Of a stretch of 29,344 nucleotides of DNA, positions 15,725 through 22,417 are shown in pieces. Position numbers and translations under genes: made by a program. The notes below the pieces were generated by a model. The model did not search any database. It was not told where the DNA came from and saw only the letters and a list, made by a program, of their open reading frames with translations. The first letter of the stretch is position 1. Each line of letters starts with the position of its first letter. Source of the DNA: NAT127 sp041655035 (lineage in GTDB: Bacteria; Pseudomonadota; Gammaproteobacteria; Pseudomonadales; Porticoccaceae); assembly GCA_041655035.1 (NCBI GenBank), contig JBAZCN010000033.1:1-29344 (forward strand). Reading direction: 5' to 3'.

Positions 15725-15936
15725 CCATAGGGTGTGCCGACGGAGGAGGCGCACCGGCGGCGTTGCGCGGATTTACCCGGTGCGCTTCATTCTTCAGCGC
15801 ACCCTATAGGTCTCGGGCCAGCGGCGAGCGGCGCTCAATAGCGAATATTCGCGCTTTCCCATTGGAGGTGCGGAGGAGGGCCGACCGCGTTGCGCGGATT
15901 TATCCGGTGCGCTTCATTCTTCAGCGCACCCTATGG
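15725..15936. repeat. Tandem REP-like units downstream of hrpB
   Basis: A complete paired-palindrome unit at 15725-15810 is followed, after a 49-bp spacer like the one at 12904-12935, by a second unit at 15860-15936. In the second the left palindrome is damaged (ATTGGAGGTGCGGAGGAGGG) while the right one is intact. The right halves share GGTGCGCTTCATTCTTCAGC then GCACCCTAT. The perfect inner stem is at 15779-15786 and 15796-15803. Orientation is the same as in the array before hrpB. Confidence 0.85.
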
Positions 15937-15991
15937 GTATCGAGCCAATGGCGGGCACGGGGCGACCGCTCTGCCGGGATATCCGCCGCCA

Positions 15992-16021
15992 CTGACGCTG
16001 CCCCGGGATTGCTCTTATAAT
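15992..16021 (+). promoter_or_regulatory. Candidate sigma-70 promoter for gmk cluster
   Basis: CTGACG (15992-15997), an 18-bp spacer and a perfect TATAAT (16016-16021) lie 77 bp upstream of gmk. The predicted transcript would begin near 16028 and open almost at once with the hairpin at 16035-16056. Promoter assignment is by consensus only. Confidence 0.65.
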
Positions 16022-16034
16022 GCCCCTCTTTGAT

Positions 16035-16056
16035 CCGCCCGACGGCAGTCGGGCGG
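16035..16056 (+). other. Strong hairpin in gmk leader
   Basis: CCGCCCGAC and GTCGGGCGG form a perfect 9-bp GC-rich stem with a GGCA loop. It sits a few bases after the predicted transcription start and 42 bp before the gmk start codon. No U-tract follows, so it is not an intrinsic terminator. A 5' stabilising stem or a protein-binding site are both possible. Confidence 0.6.
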
Positions 16057-16098
16057 GGATGGCACACCGAGACACGGATCACGGGGAACTCCGCGCGC

Positions 16099-16716
16099 AT
16101 GACCACCAAGGGTACTCTCTTTACCATCTCCGCACCGTCCGGGGCGGGCAAAACCAGCCTGGTCGAGGCGCTGATCGATGATCTGGACGCGATCCAGGTA
16201 TCGGTGTCCCACACCACCCGCGCCAGGCGCCCCGGCGAAATCGACGGCGCCAACTACCATTTCGTGGATGTTCCCACCTTCGAGCGGATGCTGGCCGAGG
16301 GCGCCTTCCTCGAACACGCCCGGGTATTCGGCAATTTTTACGGCACCGCCCGCAGTTGGGTTGAAGAGACACTGGCCGGAGGCACCGACGTCATCCTCGA
16401 GATCGACTGGCAGGGCGCCTCGCAAGTCCGGCTACTGCTGCCCGACACCCTGGGGATATTCATCCTGCCGCCGTCGCGGCGGACACTGCTGGAGCGGCTG
16501 ACCAACCGCGGCCAGGACGAGCCGGAGGTGATCGCCCGCCGCCTCGCCGAAGCCACCCTGGAGATGTCGCACTACCGGGAAGCCGATTTCCTGGTGGTCA
16601 ACGACCAGTTCGCCACCGCCCTCGCCGACCTCAAGGCCATCGTCACCAGCCGCCGCCTGGCCCTCGACAAGCAGCAGCACCGCCATCGCGGCCTGTTGCG
16701 CGAATTATTGTCCTGA
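16099..16716 (+). CDS. gmk: Guanylate kinase
   Basis: Guanylate kinase phosphorylates GMP to GDP with ATP, an essential cytosolic step of purine nucleotide synthesis. From ATG 16099 the product is 205 residues, the normal bacterial length. The P-loop is SAPSGAGKTSLVEAL (11-25). The GMP-binding segment follows (SVSHTTRARRPGEIDGANYH, then FVD), with ILEIDWQGA further on. The frame is open 23 codons upstream, but that stretch crosses the leader hairpin and is not conserved-looking. It begins the gmk-rpoZ-spoT-ridA series, the same order as in Pseudomonas. Confidence 0.97.
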   Translation: MTTKGTLFTISAPSGAGKTSLVEALIDDLDAIQVSVSHTTRARRPGEIDGANYHFVDVPTFERMLAEGAFLEHARVFGNFYGTARSWVEETLAGGTDVILEIDWQGASQVRLLLPDTLGIFILPPSRRTLLERLTNRGQDEPEVIARRLAEATLEMSHYREADFLVVNDQFATALADLKAIVTSRRLALDKQQHRHRGLLRELLS

Positions 16717-16822
16717 GCCGGCGTTTTTTTGTACACTGTCCAGTCCTGCACGTCCCGCCGGCATCGCCCCGCGTCGCCGGCGTCCGCGCCACAGCTTTTC
16801 TGTTTAACCAGGTAGAGGAAAC

Positions 16823-17113
16823 ATGGCACGTATCACCGTAGAAGATTGTCTCGATCACGTGGATAACCGTTTTGAACTGGTCATGGTCAGTTCCAAGCGC
16901 GCCCGCCAGCTTGCCACCGGCGGCAAGGAGCCCAAGGTCAAGTGGGAAAACGACAAGCCCACCGTGGTCGCCCTGCGGGAAATAGAGGAAGGCCTGATCA
17001 CCGCCTCGATCCTCGATGAAAAGGACGAAACCGACGATTTCATGGATCTCAGGATGCTGCAGACTCCGGTTGCGGACCTCTCCGGTGACAATTTGTCCTT
17101 CGACGAGTCCTGA
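16823..17113 (+). CDS. rpoZ: RNA polymerase omega subunit
   Basis: Omega helps assemble RNA polymerase by binding the beta-prime subunit. In proteobacteria it also forms part of a ppGpp-binding site, which fits its place next to spoT. The 96-residue product begins MARITVEDCLDHVDNRFELV and continues MVSSKRARQLATGGKEPKV, diagnostic for omega. KPTVVALREIEEGLI follows. An AGAGGAAA ribosome site precedes the ATG. The 106-bp gap after gmk contains a run of seven T and a CGCCGGC/GCCGGCG stem, so partial termination or a separate promoter is possible. Confidence 0.97.
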   Translation: MARITVEDCLDHVDNRFELVMVSSKRARQLATGGKEPKVKWENDKPTVVALREIEEGLITASILDEKDETDDFMDLRMLQTPVADLSGDNLSFDES

Positions 17114-17130
17114 TACCGCGGGAGGAAAAC

Positions 17131-19242
17131 TTGCAAGCCATCGAAGCGCTGGAACACAAGCTTTCCTCCTATCTTGAGCCTTCCCAGGTCAAAAAGGTCG
17201 TCCGCGCCTACGAGTTTGCCGACAAGTACCACAAAGGCCAGGAGCGCAGGAGCGGCGATCCCTACATTACCCACCCCATCGCCGTGGCCCATATCCTCGC
17301 GGATATGCATATGGACCACGAGACCCTCATGGCGGCGCTGCTCCACGACGTGATCGAGGACACCCCGGCGACCAAGACCCAGCTCAGCTGGCGCTTTGGC
17401 CGCACGGTGTCGACCATGGTCGACGCGGTCAGCAAGCTCACCGAGATCGAGTTTTCCTCCAAGGCCGAGCAGCAGGCCGAGAGTTTCCAGAAAATGACCC
17501 TGGCGATGGCCAAGGATATCCGCATCGTCCTGGTCAAGCTCGCCGACCGGCTCCACAACATGCGCACCCTCGGGGTGCTGGCGCCCGAGAAGCGCCGCCG
17601 CATCGCCCGCGAAACCCTCGATATCTATGCGCCGCTGGCCCAGCGTCTCGGCCTCAACGATATCCGGGTGGAGTTCGAGGACCTCGGCTTCGCCGCCCTC
17701 CACCCGCTGCGCCACCGGCGGCTGCGGGAGGCCATCCGCGCCACCCGGGGCAATCGCAAGGAAATCGTCGCCGAGATCAAGACGATGATCGAGACCCGGA
17801 TCGAGGTCGAAGAGATCCACGCCACGGTGACCGGCCGCGAGAAGCACCTGTGGAGCGTCTACCAGAAGATGAAGGCCAAGAACAAGTCCTTCAAGGACAT
17901 CATGGATGTCTACGCCTTCCGCATCGTGGTGGAGACGGTGGACGAGTGCTACCGGGTGCTCGGCGTGATCCACAATCTTTACAAGCCGGTGCCGGGCGAG
18001 TTCAAGGACTATATCGCCATTCCCAAGGCCAACGGCTACCAGTCGCTGCACACGGTGCTGGTGGGCATGCACGGAGTGCCCATCGAGGTCCAGATCCGCA
18101 CCGAGGACATGGACGCCATGGCCAACTACGGCATCGCCGCCCACTGGCTGTACAAGTCGGGCAGCCAGGACGAAAGCAACCACGCCCGCGCCAACCGCTG
18201 GGTGAAGGGTCTGCTCGACCTGCAGCGCCAGGCGGGCAACTCCCTCGAATTCATCGAGCACGTCAAGGCCGACCTGTTCCCCGACGAAGTCTACGTATTC
18301 ACCCCCAAGGGCCAGATCATCGAGCTGCCGAGCGGCGCCACTGCGGTGGACTTCGCCTACGCGGTGCACACCCAGGTGGGCAACAGCTGCGTGGCGTGCC
18401 AGATCAACGGCCACCTGGCTCCGCTGTCGCAGAGTCTCGAGAGCGGCGACAAGGTCAAGATCGTGACCACCAAGAGCGCCCAGCCAAACCCCGCCTGGCT
18501 CAACTTCGTCACCACCGCCAAGGCGCGCAGCGCCATCCGCCATTTTCTCAAGAACCAGCAGCACGAGGAATCGGTGGACCTCGGCAAGCGCCTGCTCGAC
18601 CGCGCGCTGCAAAGCTTCGGCTCCAGCTACAAGCAGATCCGCAAATCCCAGATCAAGAAGCTGCTCAAGGAAACCAACGCGCCGACCTTCGAGACCATCC
18701 TCCAGCAGATCGGCCTCGGCAGCCGCGTCGCCTACGCGGTCGCCAACCTGCTGGTGCCGGAGACCAAGCGCAAGCCGGCGGATAGCAGGGGCGTCAACTC
18801 GCCGGTGCTGATCGACTCCGCCGAGGGCCTGTTGCTCAGCTACGCCCGCTGCTGCCACCCGATACCCGGCGACCCCATCATGGGCCACATCAGCCCCGGC
18901 CGCGGCCTGGTGGTGCATATCGAGGGCTGCAACAACCTCAACGACATCCGCCTCAACCCGGAAAAGTGCATCCCCCTCACCTGGTCGCCCGCGGTCGACG
19001 GCGAATTCCTCACCGAGGTCAGGGTGGAAGTGGCGGCGGAGCGGGGCATCATCGCCATCCTCGCGTCGCGGGTCACCGAGCAGAACGCAACCATCGAACA
19101 GATCCGTGTCAACGAACGCGACGCACACACCAATATCGTCAGCCTGGCGCTCAAGGTGAAGAACCGGATTCACCTAGCCAACATCATGCGCCGCATCCGC
19201 GCCTTGAAATCCGTGCAGAAAGTGTCCCGGATCAGAAACTGA
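17131..19242 (+). CDS. spoT: Bifunctional (p)ppGpp synthetase/hydrolase SpoT
   Basis: SpoT makes and degrades (p)ppGpp in the stringent response. The 703-residue protein has the full domain set. The HD hydrolase has HDVIED at residues 72-77. The synthetase domain (about 230-350) has KDYIAIPKANGYQSLHT and EVQIRTEDMDAMANYGIAAH. TGS (about 385-445) starts VYVFTPKGQIIELPSGATAV. A C-terminal ACT covers about 625-703. Translation starts with TTG at 17131 behind GGGAGG at good spacing, 17 bp after rpoZ. The motif that is RXKD in bifunctional enzymes and EXDD in RelA reads EFKD here (E290-D293). SpoT rather than RelA is supported by the intact HD motif and the neighbours. Confidence 0.97.
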   Translation: MQAIEALEHKLSSYLEPSQVKKVVRAYEFADKYHKGQERRSGDPYITHPIAVAHILADMHMDHETLMAALLHDVIEDTPATKTQLSWRFGRTVSTMVDAVSKLTEIEFSSKAEQQAESFQKMTLAMAKDIRIVLVKLADRLHNMRTLGVLAPEKRRRIARETLDIYAPLAQRLGLNDIRVEFEDLGFAALHPLRHRRLREAIRATRGNRKEIVAEIKTMIETRIEVEEIHATVTGREKHLWSVYQKMKAKNKSFKDIMDVYAFRIVVETVDECYRVLGVIHNLYKPVPGEFKDYIAIPKANGYQSLHTVLVGMHGVPIEVQIRTEDMDAMANYGIAAHWLYKSGSQDESNHARANRWVKGLLDLQRQAGNSLEFIEHVKADLFPDEVYVFTPKGQIIELPSGATAVDFAYAVHTQVGNSCVACQINGHLAPLSQSLESGDKVKIVTTKSAQPNPAWLNFVTTAKARSAIRHFLKNQQHEESVDLGKRLLDRALQSFGSSYKQIRKSQIKKLLKETNAPTFETILQQIGLGSRVAYAVANLLVPETKRKPADSRGVNSPVLIDSAEGLLLSYARCCHPIPGDPIMGHISPGRGLVVHIEGCNNLNDIRLNPEKCIPLTWSPAVDGEFLTEVRVEVAAERGIIAILASRVTEQNATIEQIRVNERDAHTNIVSLALKVKNRIHLANIMRRIRALKSVQKVSRIRN

Positions 19243-19253
19243 TCCGCGCCACA

Positions 19254-19302
19254 ACCAACACCCCATGACCAGCAGCCCATGACCAACACCCCATGACCAA
19301 CA
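19254..19302 (+). repeat. 14-bp tandem repeat creating a chain of ATGA mini-ORFs
   Basis: Units ACCAACACCCCATG, ACCAGCAGCCCATG and ACCAACACCCCATG run from 19254 to 19295, with a partial fourth after them. ATGs at 19265, 19279 and 19293 fall in three different frames. The first two open five-codon ORFs (MTSSP and MTNTP). Each ends in a TGA that overlaps the next ATG. The third ATG starts ridA. No Shine-Dalgarno sequence is visible in the 50-bp gap after spoT. Confidence 0.85.
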
Positions 19303-19676
19303 AAGCCGTGATCCACACCGACCATGCCCCCGCCACCATCGGCCCCTATTCCCAGGCCGTCAAGGTCGGCAATACCGTCTATCTCTCGGGACAGATTCCC
19401 CTCGACCCCGCCACCATGGCGCTGGTGGACGGCGGCATCGAGCCCCAGGTGGAGCAGGTGTTCCGCAACCTCGCCGCGGTCTGCGACGCCGCCGGCGGCG
19501 AGCTCGGCGATATCGTCAAGCTCAATATCTTCCTCACCGACCTCGGCCATTTCGCCGCCGTCAACGACATCATGATCCGCCACTTCAAGCAGCCCTACCC
19601 GGCGCGGGCCGCCATCGGCATCAACACCCTGCCGAGGGGCGCGCTGGTGGAGATGGACGGCGTCATGGTGATCTGA
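19293..19676 (+). CDS. ridA: RidA family reactive enamine/imine deaminase
   Basis: RidA hydrolyses reactive 2-aminoacrylate and related imines made by PLP enzymes, preventing enzyme damage. The 127-residue protein has the typical length. IGPYSQAVKVGNTVYLSGQI lies near 17-36. The active-site arginine is at R105 in YPARAAIGINTLPRGALVEM. It follows spoT by 50 bp, as in Pseudomonas. The start lies at the end of a 14-bp tandem repeat with two overlapping mini-ORFs and no visible ribosome site, so it may depend on translational coupling or re-initiation. Confidence 0.95.
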   Translation: MTNKAVIHTDHAPATIGPYSQAVKVGNTVYLSGQIPLDPATMALVDGGIEPQVEQVFRNLAAVCDAAGGELGDIVKLNIFLTDLGHFAAVNDIMIRHFKQPYPARAAIGINTLPRGALVEMDGVMVI

Positions 19677-19728
19677 GCCCGCCCCGCGGTAAAATCACTC
19701 TTCCACCCCAACCGAGTCGCTGACCACC

Positions 19729-20286
19729 ATGCTGAGCAAGTACCTGTTTTGTTGCCTGTCCGCCCTGAGCCTGTTGACCGCCACCGCCCATGCCAAGGAA
19801 GAGACCACTACCGGCGAGCGCGTCTACGGGTGGGTCGAGAAGGGCATCGTCATGCCCCTGGGCGCCATCGTGAAAATGAAACTGGACACCGGCGCCCTCA
19901 CCTCATCGATGCACGCCGATGACATCGAAATCTATACCATCGATGCCGACGAGCACGGCGTGCGCTTCACCCTGGAGCTCGAAGACCAGCACAGCGGCAA
20001 GATGATCAAGCGGCGCATGGACCTGGAAGTGGAGCGCTATATCATCGTCCGCGGCGCCGGTGGCGAAGACCGCCGGCCGGTGGTGAAGCTGCCGCTGTGC
20101 ATCGGCGACAGGGTCTACACCGAACAGTTTTCACTGCGCAATCGCAACAACATGAACTACCCGGTACTCCTCGGCCGCCGCACCCTTCAGGATCTGGGCC
20201 TGGTCAACAGCAAGGCCACCTTCCTCACCAAGCCAGAGTGCGAGATACCCGCGAAACGGGCAAAGAAAGCGGGTAAAGCGGATTAG
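19729..20286 (+). CDS. Secreted retropepsin-like aspartic protease family protein (PF05618-type)
   Basis: The family was first annotated as an ATP-dependent zinc protease but its members resemble single-domain retroviral-type aspartic proteases. The 185-residue product has a signal peptide (hydrophobic FCCLSALSLLTATAHA, cleavage near residue 22), so it acts outside the cytoplasm. The catalytic motif is KLDTGALTSSMHA with D53 (DTGA 53-56). The family block NYPVLLGRRTLQDLGLV follows near 144-160. The C-terminus is basic. No rimK-like ATP-grasp gene is adjacent, unlike the cytoplasmic RimB-type relatives. The target substrate is unknown. It lies 52 bp after ridA and could share its transcript. 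Confidence 0.85.
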   Translation: MLSKYLFCCLSALSLLTATAHAKEETTTGERVYGWVEKGIVMPLGAIVKMKLDTGALTSSMHADDIEIYTIDADEHGVRFTLELEDQHSGKMIKRRMDLEVERYIIVRGAGGEDRRPVVKLPLCIGDRVYTEQFSLRNRNNMNYPVLLGRRTLQDLGLVNSKATFLTKPECEIPAKRAKKAGKAD

Positions 20287-20611
20287 GAGCCACCCCTTTC
20301 GAGTACTTGATGGCTCCAACCAAGCTCATCACAGCTTCAACGCCGGAGCTATCTGGCTCGCGCTTAGTCCAACGCTGTCCAGATACGAAGCCCAGGTCGC
20401 GGCTGCTGCCGCTTCATAGCATGCGCCGAGGGACGAAGCGCATCGGAGACCGCGCGGAATGGGGCACGTCCTTCGGCAGAGCACCCCGATGCCATTCTGG
20501 TGGCTGAGGAGTCATCATCGCCGGGATCAAGCTCACCAGAGCCGCCGCTGGCGCCGCGCAATCCCAGGCGCGGGCCGCCACATTCACGGAGTGGTATCAA
20601 AAGGGGCATTC
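20287..20611. other. Intergenic region without a recognisable gene
   Basis: This 325-bp stretch holds a GGAGCCA/TGGCTCC inverted repeat at 20286-20317, just at the stop of the protease gene and with no U-tract. It also has a degenerate copy of the dispersed palindrome at 20414-20446. No convincing promoter or coding sequence was seen. GC and codon pattern suggest decayed non-coding sequence. Confidence 0.5.
20414..20446. repeat. Degenerate REP-like half-unit
   Basis: CATAGCATGCGCCGAGGGAC then GAAGCGCATCGG resembles the reverse complement of the right half (CCATAGGGTGCGCTGAGGAA then CGAAGCGCACCGG). Several substitutions have broken the outer stem, but the GATGCGCTTC/GCATGCGCC character remains. 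Confidence 0.5.
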
Positions 20612-21511
20612 ATGCTGGTAGAGGTATTCGCGCGCGTCGTATTTCTGATCGGCATCTCAGGCTTGGGGTATGGCGCTGGCCGCATGCTGCGCCTCAACCC
20701 CCGGGATATCGCCTCGCTGCTGGTCTACGTCATCTCACCGTTCGTGATCTTCCTGGCGATCCTCCAGTCTCCGGCCAACTGGTCGTACTTCGTCTATTCA
20801 CTGGGCGCCTTGCTGACAGCCTCCACTGCCGCCGTGCTGGCCTATCGCCTGGGTCGCCGGCTGTGGCCCGATGGCCGCGCCAATCTGTTCGGTTTCGCCG
20901 GCGGCACCGGCAATACCGGCTATTTCGCCCTGCCGCTGGTCTTCGCCCTGTTCGATGCGCACCAGGTTGCCGTGGCGGTATTCATCATCATCGGCGTCAA
21001 CCTGTACGAGTTCACCTTGGGCTACTTCATTACCGCCAGGGGCGTCATGGACACCCGGCAGAGCCTGGTGCGCATCGCCCGGCTGCCGATCCTCTACGCG
21101 GCATTGGCCGGCATCGCGTGCAAGACGTTCGGCATCGACATCGGGCAGACCCTGGCTTCCAGCCTGGAAAGCTTCAAGGGCGCCTACAGCGTGCTCGGCA
21201 TGATGGTGATCGGGATTACCCTGGCGACCTACCGCAAGCTTGAAATCGACTGGACGTTCCTGGCCTGCGCCCTCGGGTGGAAACACCTGCTGTACCCGGT
21301 CATCGGCATTCTGGTCTTCGGGCCGCTGCTGCACATGCCCGCCGACACCCTGGCGGTGATCGTGCTGATGCTGGCCACCCCTATGGCAGGCAATACGGTA
21401 GTCATCGCCGCCATCCTCGGCGTGCACCCGGAAAAGGCGGCGCTGGCGGTAATGGTCAGCACACTGCTGGCGGCGGTTTCCGTTCCCTTCGCGGTTTCCT
21501 GGCTACTCTGA
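20612..21511 (+). CDS. AEC (auxin efflux carrier) family permease
   Basis: This is an inner-membrane transporter of the AEC family (PF03547-type), whose bacterial members are linked to organic-acid efflux such as malate or malonate. From ATG 20612 the product is 300 residues, normal for the family. It has about ten hydrophobic segments and the conserved GGTGNTGYFALPLVFALFDA near residues 96-115. MLATPMAGNTVVIAAILGVH lies in the C-terminal half. An open extension of 51 codons upstream is Arg/His-rich and is not part of it. The 3' end overlaps the convergent epimerase-like gene by 9 bp. Substrate cannot be named. Confidence 0.88.
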   Translation: MLVEVFARVVFLIGISGLGYGAGRMLRLNPRDIASLLVYVISPFVIFLAILQSPANWSYFVYSLGALLTASTAAVLAYRLGRRLWPDGRANLFGFAGGTGNTGYFALPLVFALFDAHQVAVAVFIIIGVNLYEFTLGYFITARGVMDTRQSLVRIARLPILYAALAGIACKTFGIDIGQTLASSLESFKGAYSVLGMMVIGITLATYRKLEIDWTFLACALGWKHLLYPVIGILVFGPLLHMPADTLAVIVLMLATPMAGNTVVIAAILGVHPEKAALAVMVSTLLAAVSVPFAVSWLL

Positions 21512-22351
21512 ATTGCACAGGAGCTGCGCGCCGTAACCCTCCCTGTAGGTGGGGTATTGGAAACGATAGCCGGTCGCCAGCAACAGCGCATTGCTGCAGC
21601 GGCGGTTGCCGCGACTGGGGCCGCGTTCATCGTCACCGCCGCCGACCGGCACGCCCATCTGGGCCGCCAACCACTGCTGCACCTCGTGCAGCGGCACCGG
21701 CAGACAGTCGGTACCGAGATACAGGGGCGCCAGCGAAACGCCGGCCCGCGAGCGCTCGAGCAAATGCCTCAGTACAGCGGCGCAGTCGTCGCTGTGGATG
21801 CGGTTGGTCCACTTCACCGGCTCGGCCGGCGCGCAACGCCCGGACCTCACCGCCTCCAGCAGGTGGTTGCGACCGGGGCCGTAGATGCCGCTGAAACGCA
21901 CCACCGCGGCCGGCACCGGCAGGTCGCCGATGATTGCCTCCGCCGCCAGCAGGCAGCGTCCGGAAAACCCCCTGGGCCGGGCCGCTGAACCTTCATCCAC
22001 CCACTCGCCGCCGTCCTCGCCGTAGACACTGGTACTCGATGCCCACAGCACCAGGCCGGGCCGGCGCGCCGCGGCGGCGATTCCCCCGGCCAGGGCGCCG
22101 GCGCCGGCGACATAGGTGTCGCGGTAATCCCGCTCGCTGAACCCGCCCGGCGTCAGGGTCACCACCACCGCATCCTGCCCGGCGAGGGCCTTCGCCAGCA
22201 GTTGTGGATCCCGGCAGTCGCCGGTGAACATCCGCACCCCGGCCACCGCGCCCGGCGAACGCCGGAGGGCGCTCACCGTACACCCGTCGGCGAGCAGCCC
22301 GGGGGTGAGCCGACGCGCCAGATCACCATATCCAACCAACAAAATTTTCAA
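21503..22351 (-). CDS. NAD(P)-dependent epimerase/dehydratase family protein (YeeZ-like)
   Basis: This is a Rossmann-fold protein of the extended SDR superfamily. The 282 residues begin MKILLVGYGDLARRLTPGLL with the dinucleotide-binding loop GYGDLARR. WASSTSVYGEDGGEWVDEGS, at the usual catalytic region, has the Tyr but no YxxxK. It continues VVRFSGIYGPGRNHLLEAV and a C-terminal NRRCSNALLLATGYRFQYPT, then YREGY. This matches the uncharacterised YeeZ-type group. The start is TTG at 22351 with AGAGG 9 nt upstream. It is divergent from oxyR (66-bp gap) and convergent with the AEC gene. Confidence 0.82.
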   Translation of the reverse strand: MKILLVGYGDLARRLTPGLLADGCTVSALRRSPGAVAGVRMFTGDCRDPQLLAKALAGQDAVVVTLTPGGFSERDYRDTYVAGAGALAGGIAAAARRPGLVLWASSTSVYGEDGGEWVDEGSAARPRGFSGRCLLAAEAIIGDLPVPAAVVRFSGIYGPGRNHLLEAVRSGRCAPAEPVKWTNRIHSDDCAAVLRHLLERSRAGVSLAPLYLGTDCLPVPLHEVQQWLAAQMGVPVGGGDDERGPSRGNRRCSNALLLATGYRFQYPTYREGYGAQLLCNSE

Positions 22352-22356
22352 TTAGC

Positions 22357-22386
22357 TTGCCTCTTGCAATAATTTTTGCCTATTAT
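22357..22386 (+). promoter_or_regulatory. Candidate oxyR promoter in divergent gap
   Basis: TTGCCT (22357-22362), an 18-bp spacer and TATTAT (22381-22386) form a reasonable sigma-70 promoter, about 32 bp before the oxyR start. The AT-rich gap is shared with the divergent epimerase-like gene, so a LysR-type regulator bound here could affect both. Confidence 0.55.
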
Positions 22387-22417
22387 CTTTGCCATACCCC
22401 GTCACCGGCGATTCTCC

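Noticed and set aside
13133..15754. Long open frame antisense to hrpB
   Set aside because: It mirrors the codon phase of a GC-rich gene, has low-complexity Gly/Gln/Arg composition and no family resemblance. The sense frame has all helicase motifs.
12936..15936. CRISPR array from the repeated palindromes
   Set aside because: Units are about 85 bp with internal stems, spacers are themselves related, copies are few and scattered, and no cas genes are present.
16717..16734. Intrinsic terminator after gmk (GCCGGCGTTTTTTT)
   Set aside because: The T-run is real but no matching upstream arm for a stable stem ends at it, so only weak or partial termination can be suggested.
16855..19173. Long open frame antisense to rpoZ and spoT
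   Set aside because: Shadow of GC-rich coding sequence. spoT and rpoZ are certain on the other strand.
20459..20611. N-terminal extension of the AEC permease
   Set aside because: The extra 51 codons are Arg/His-rich, hydrophilic and overlap a degenerate repeat region. The family N-terminus begins at 20612.
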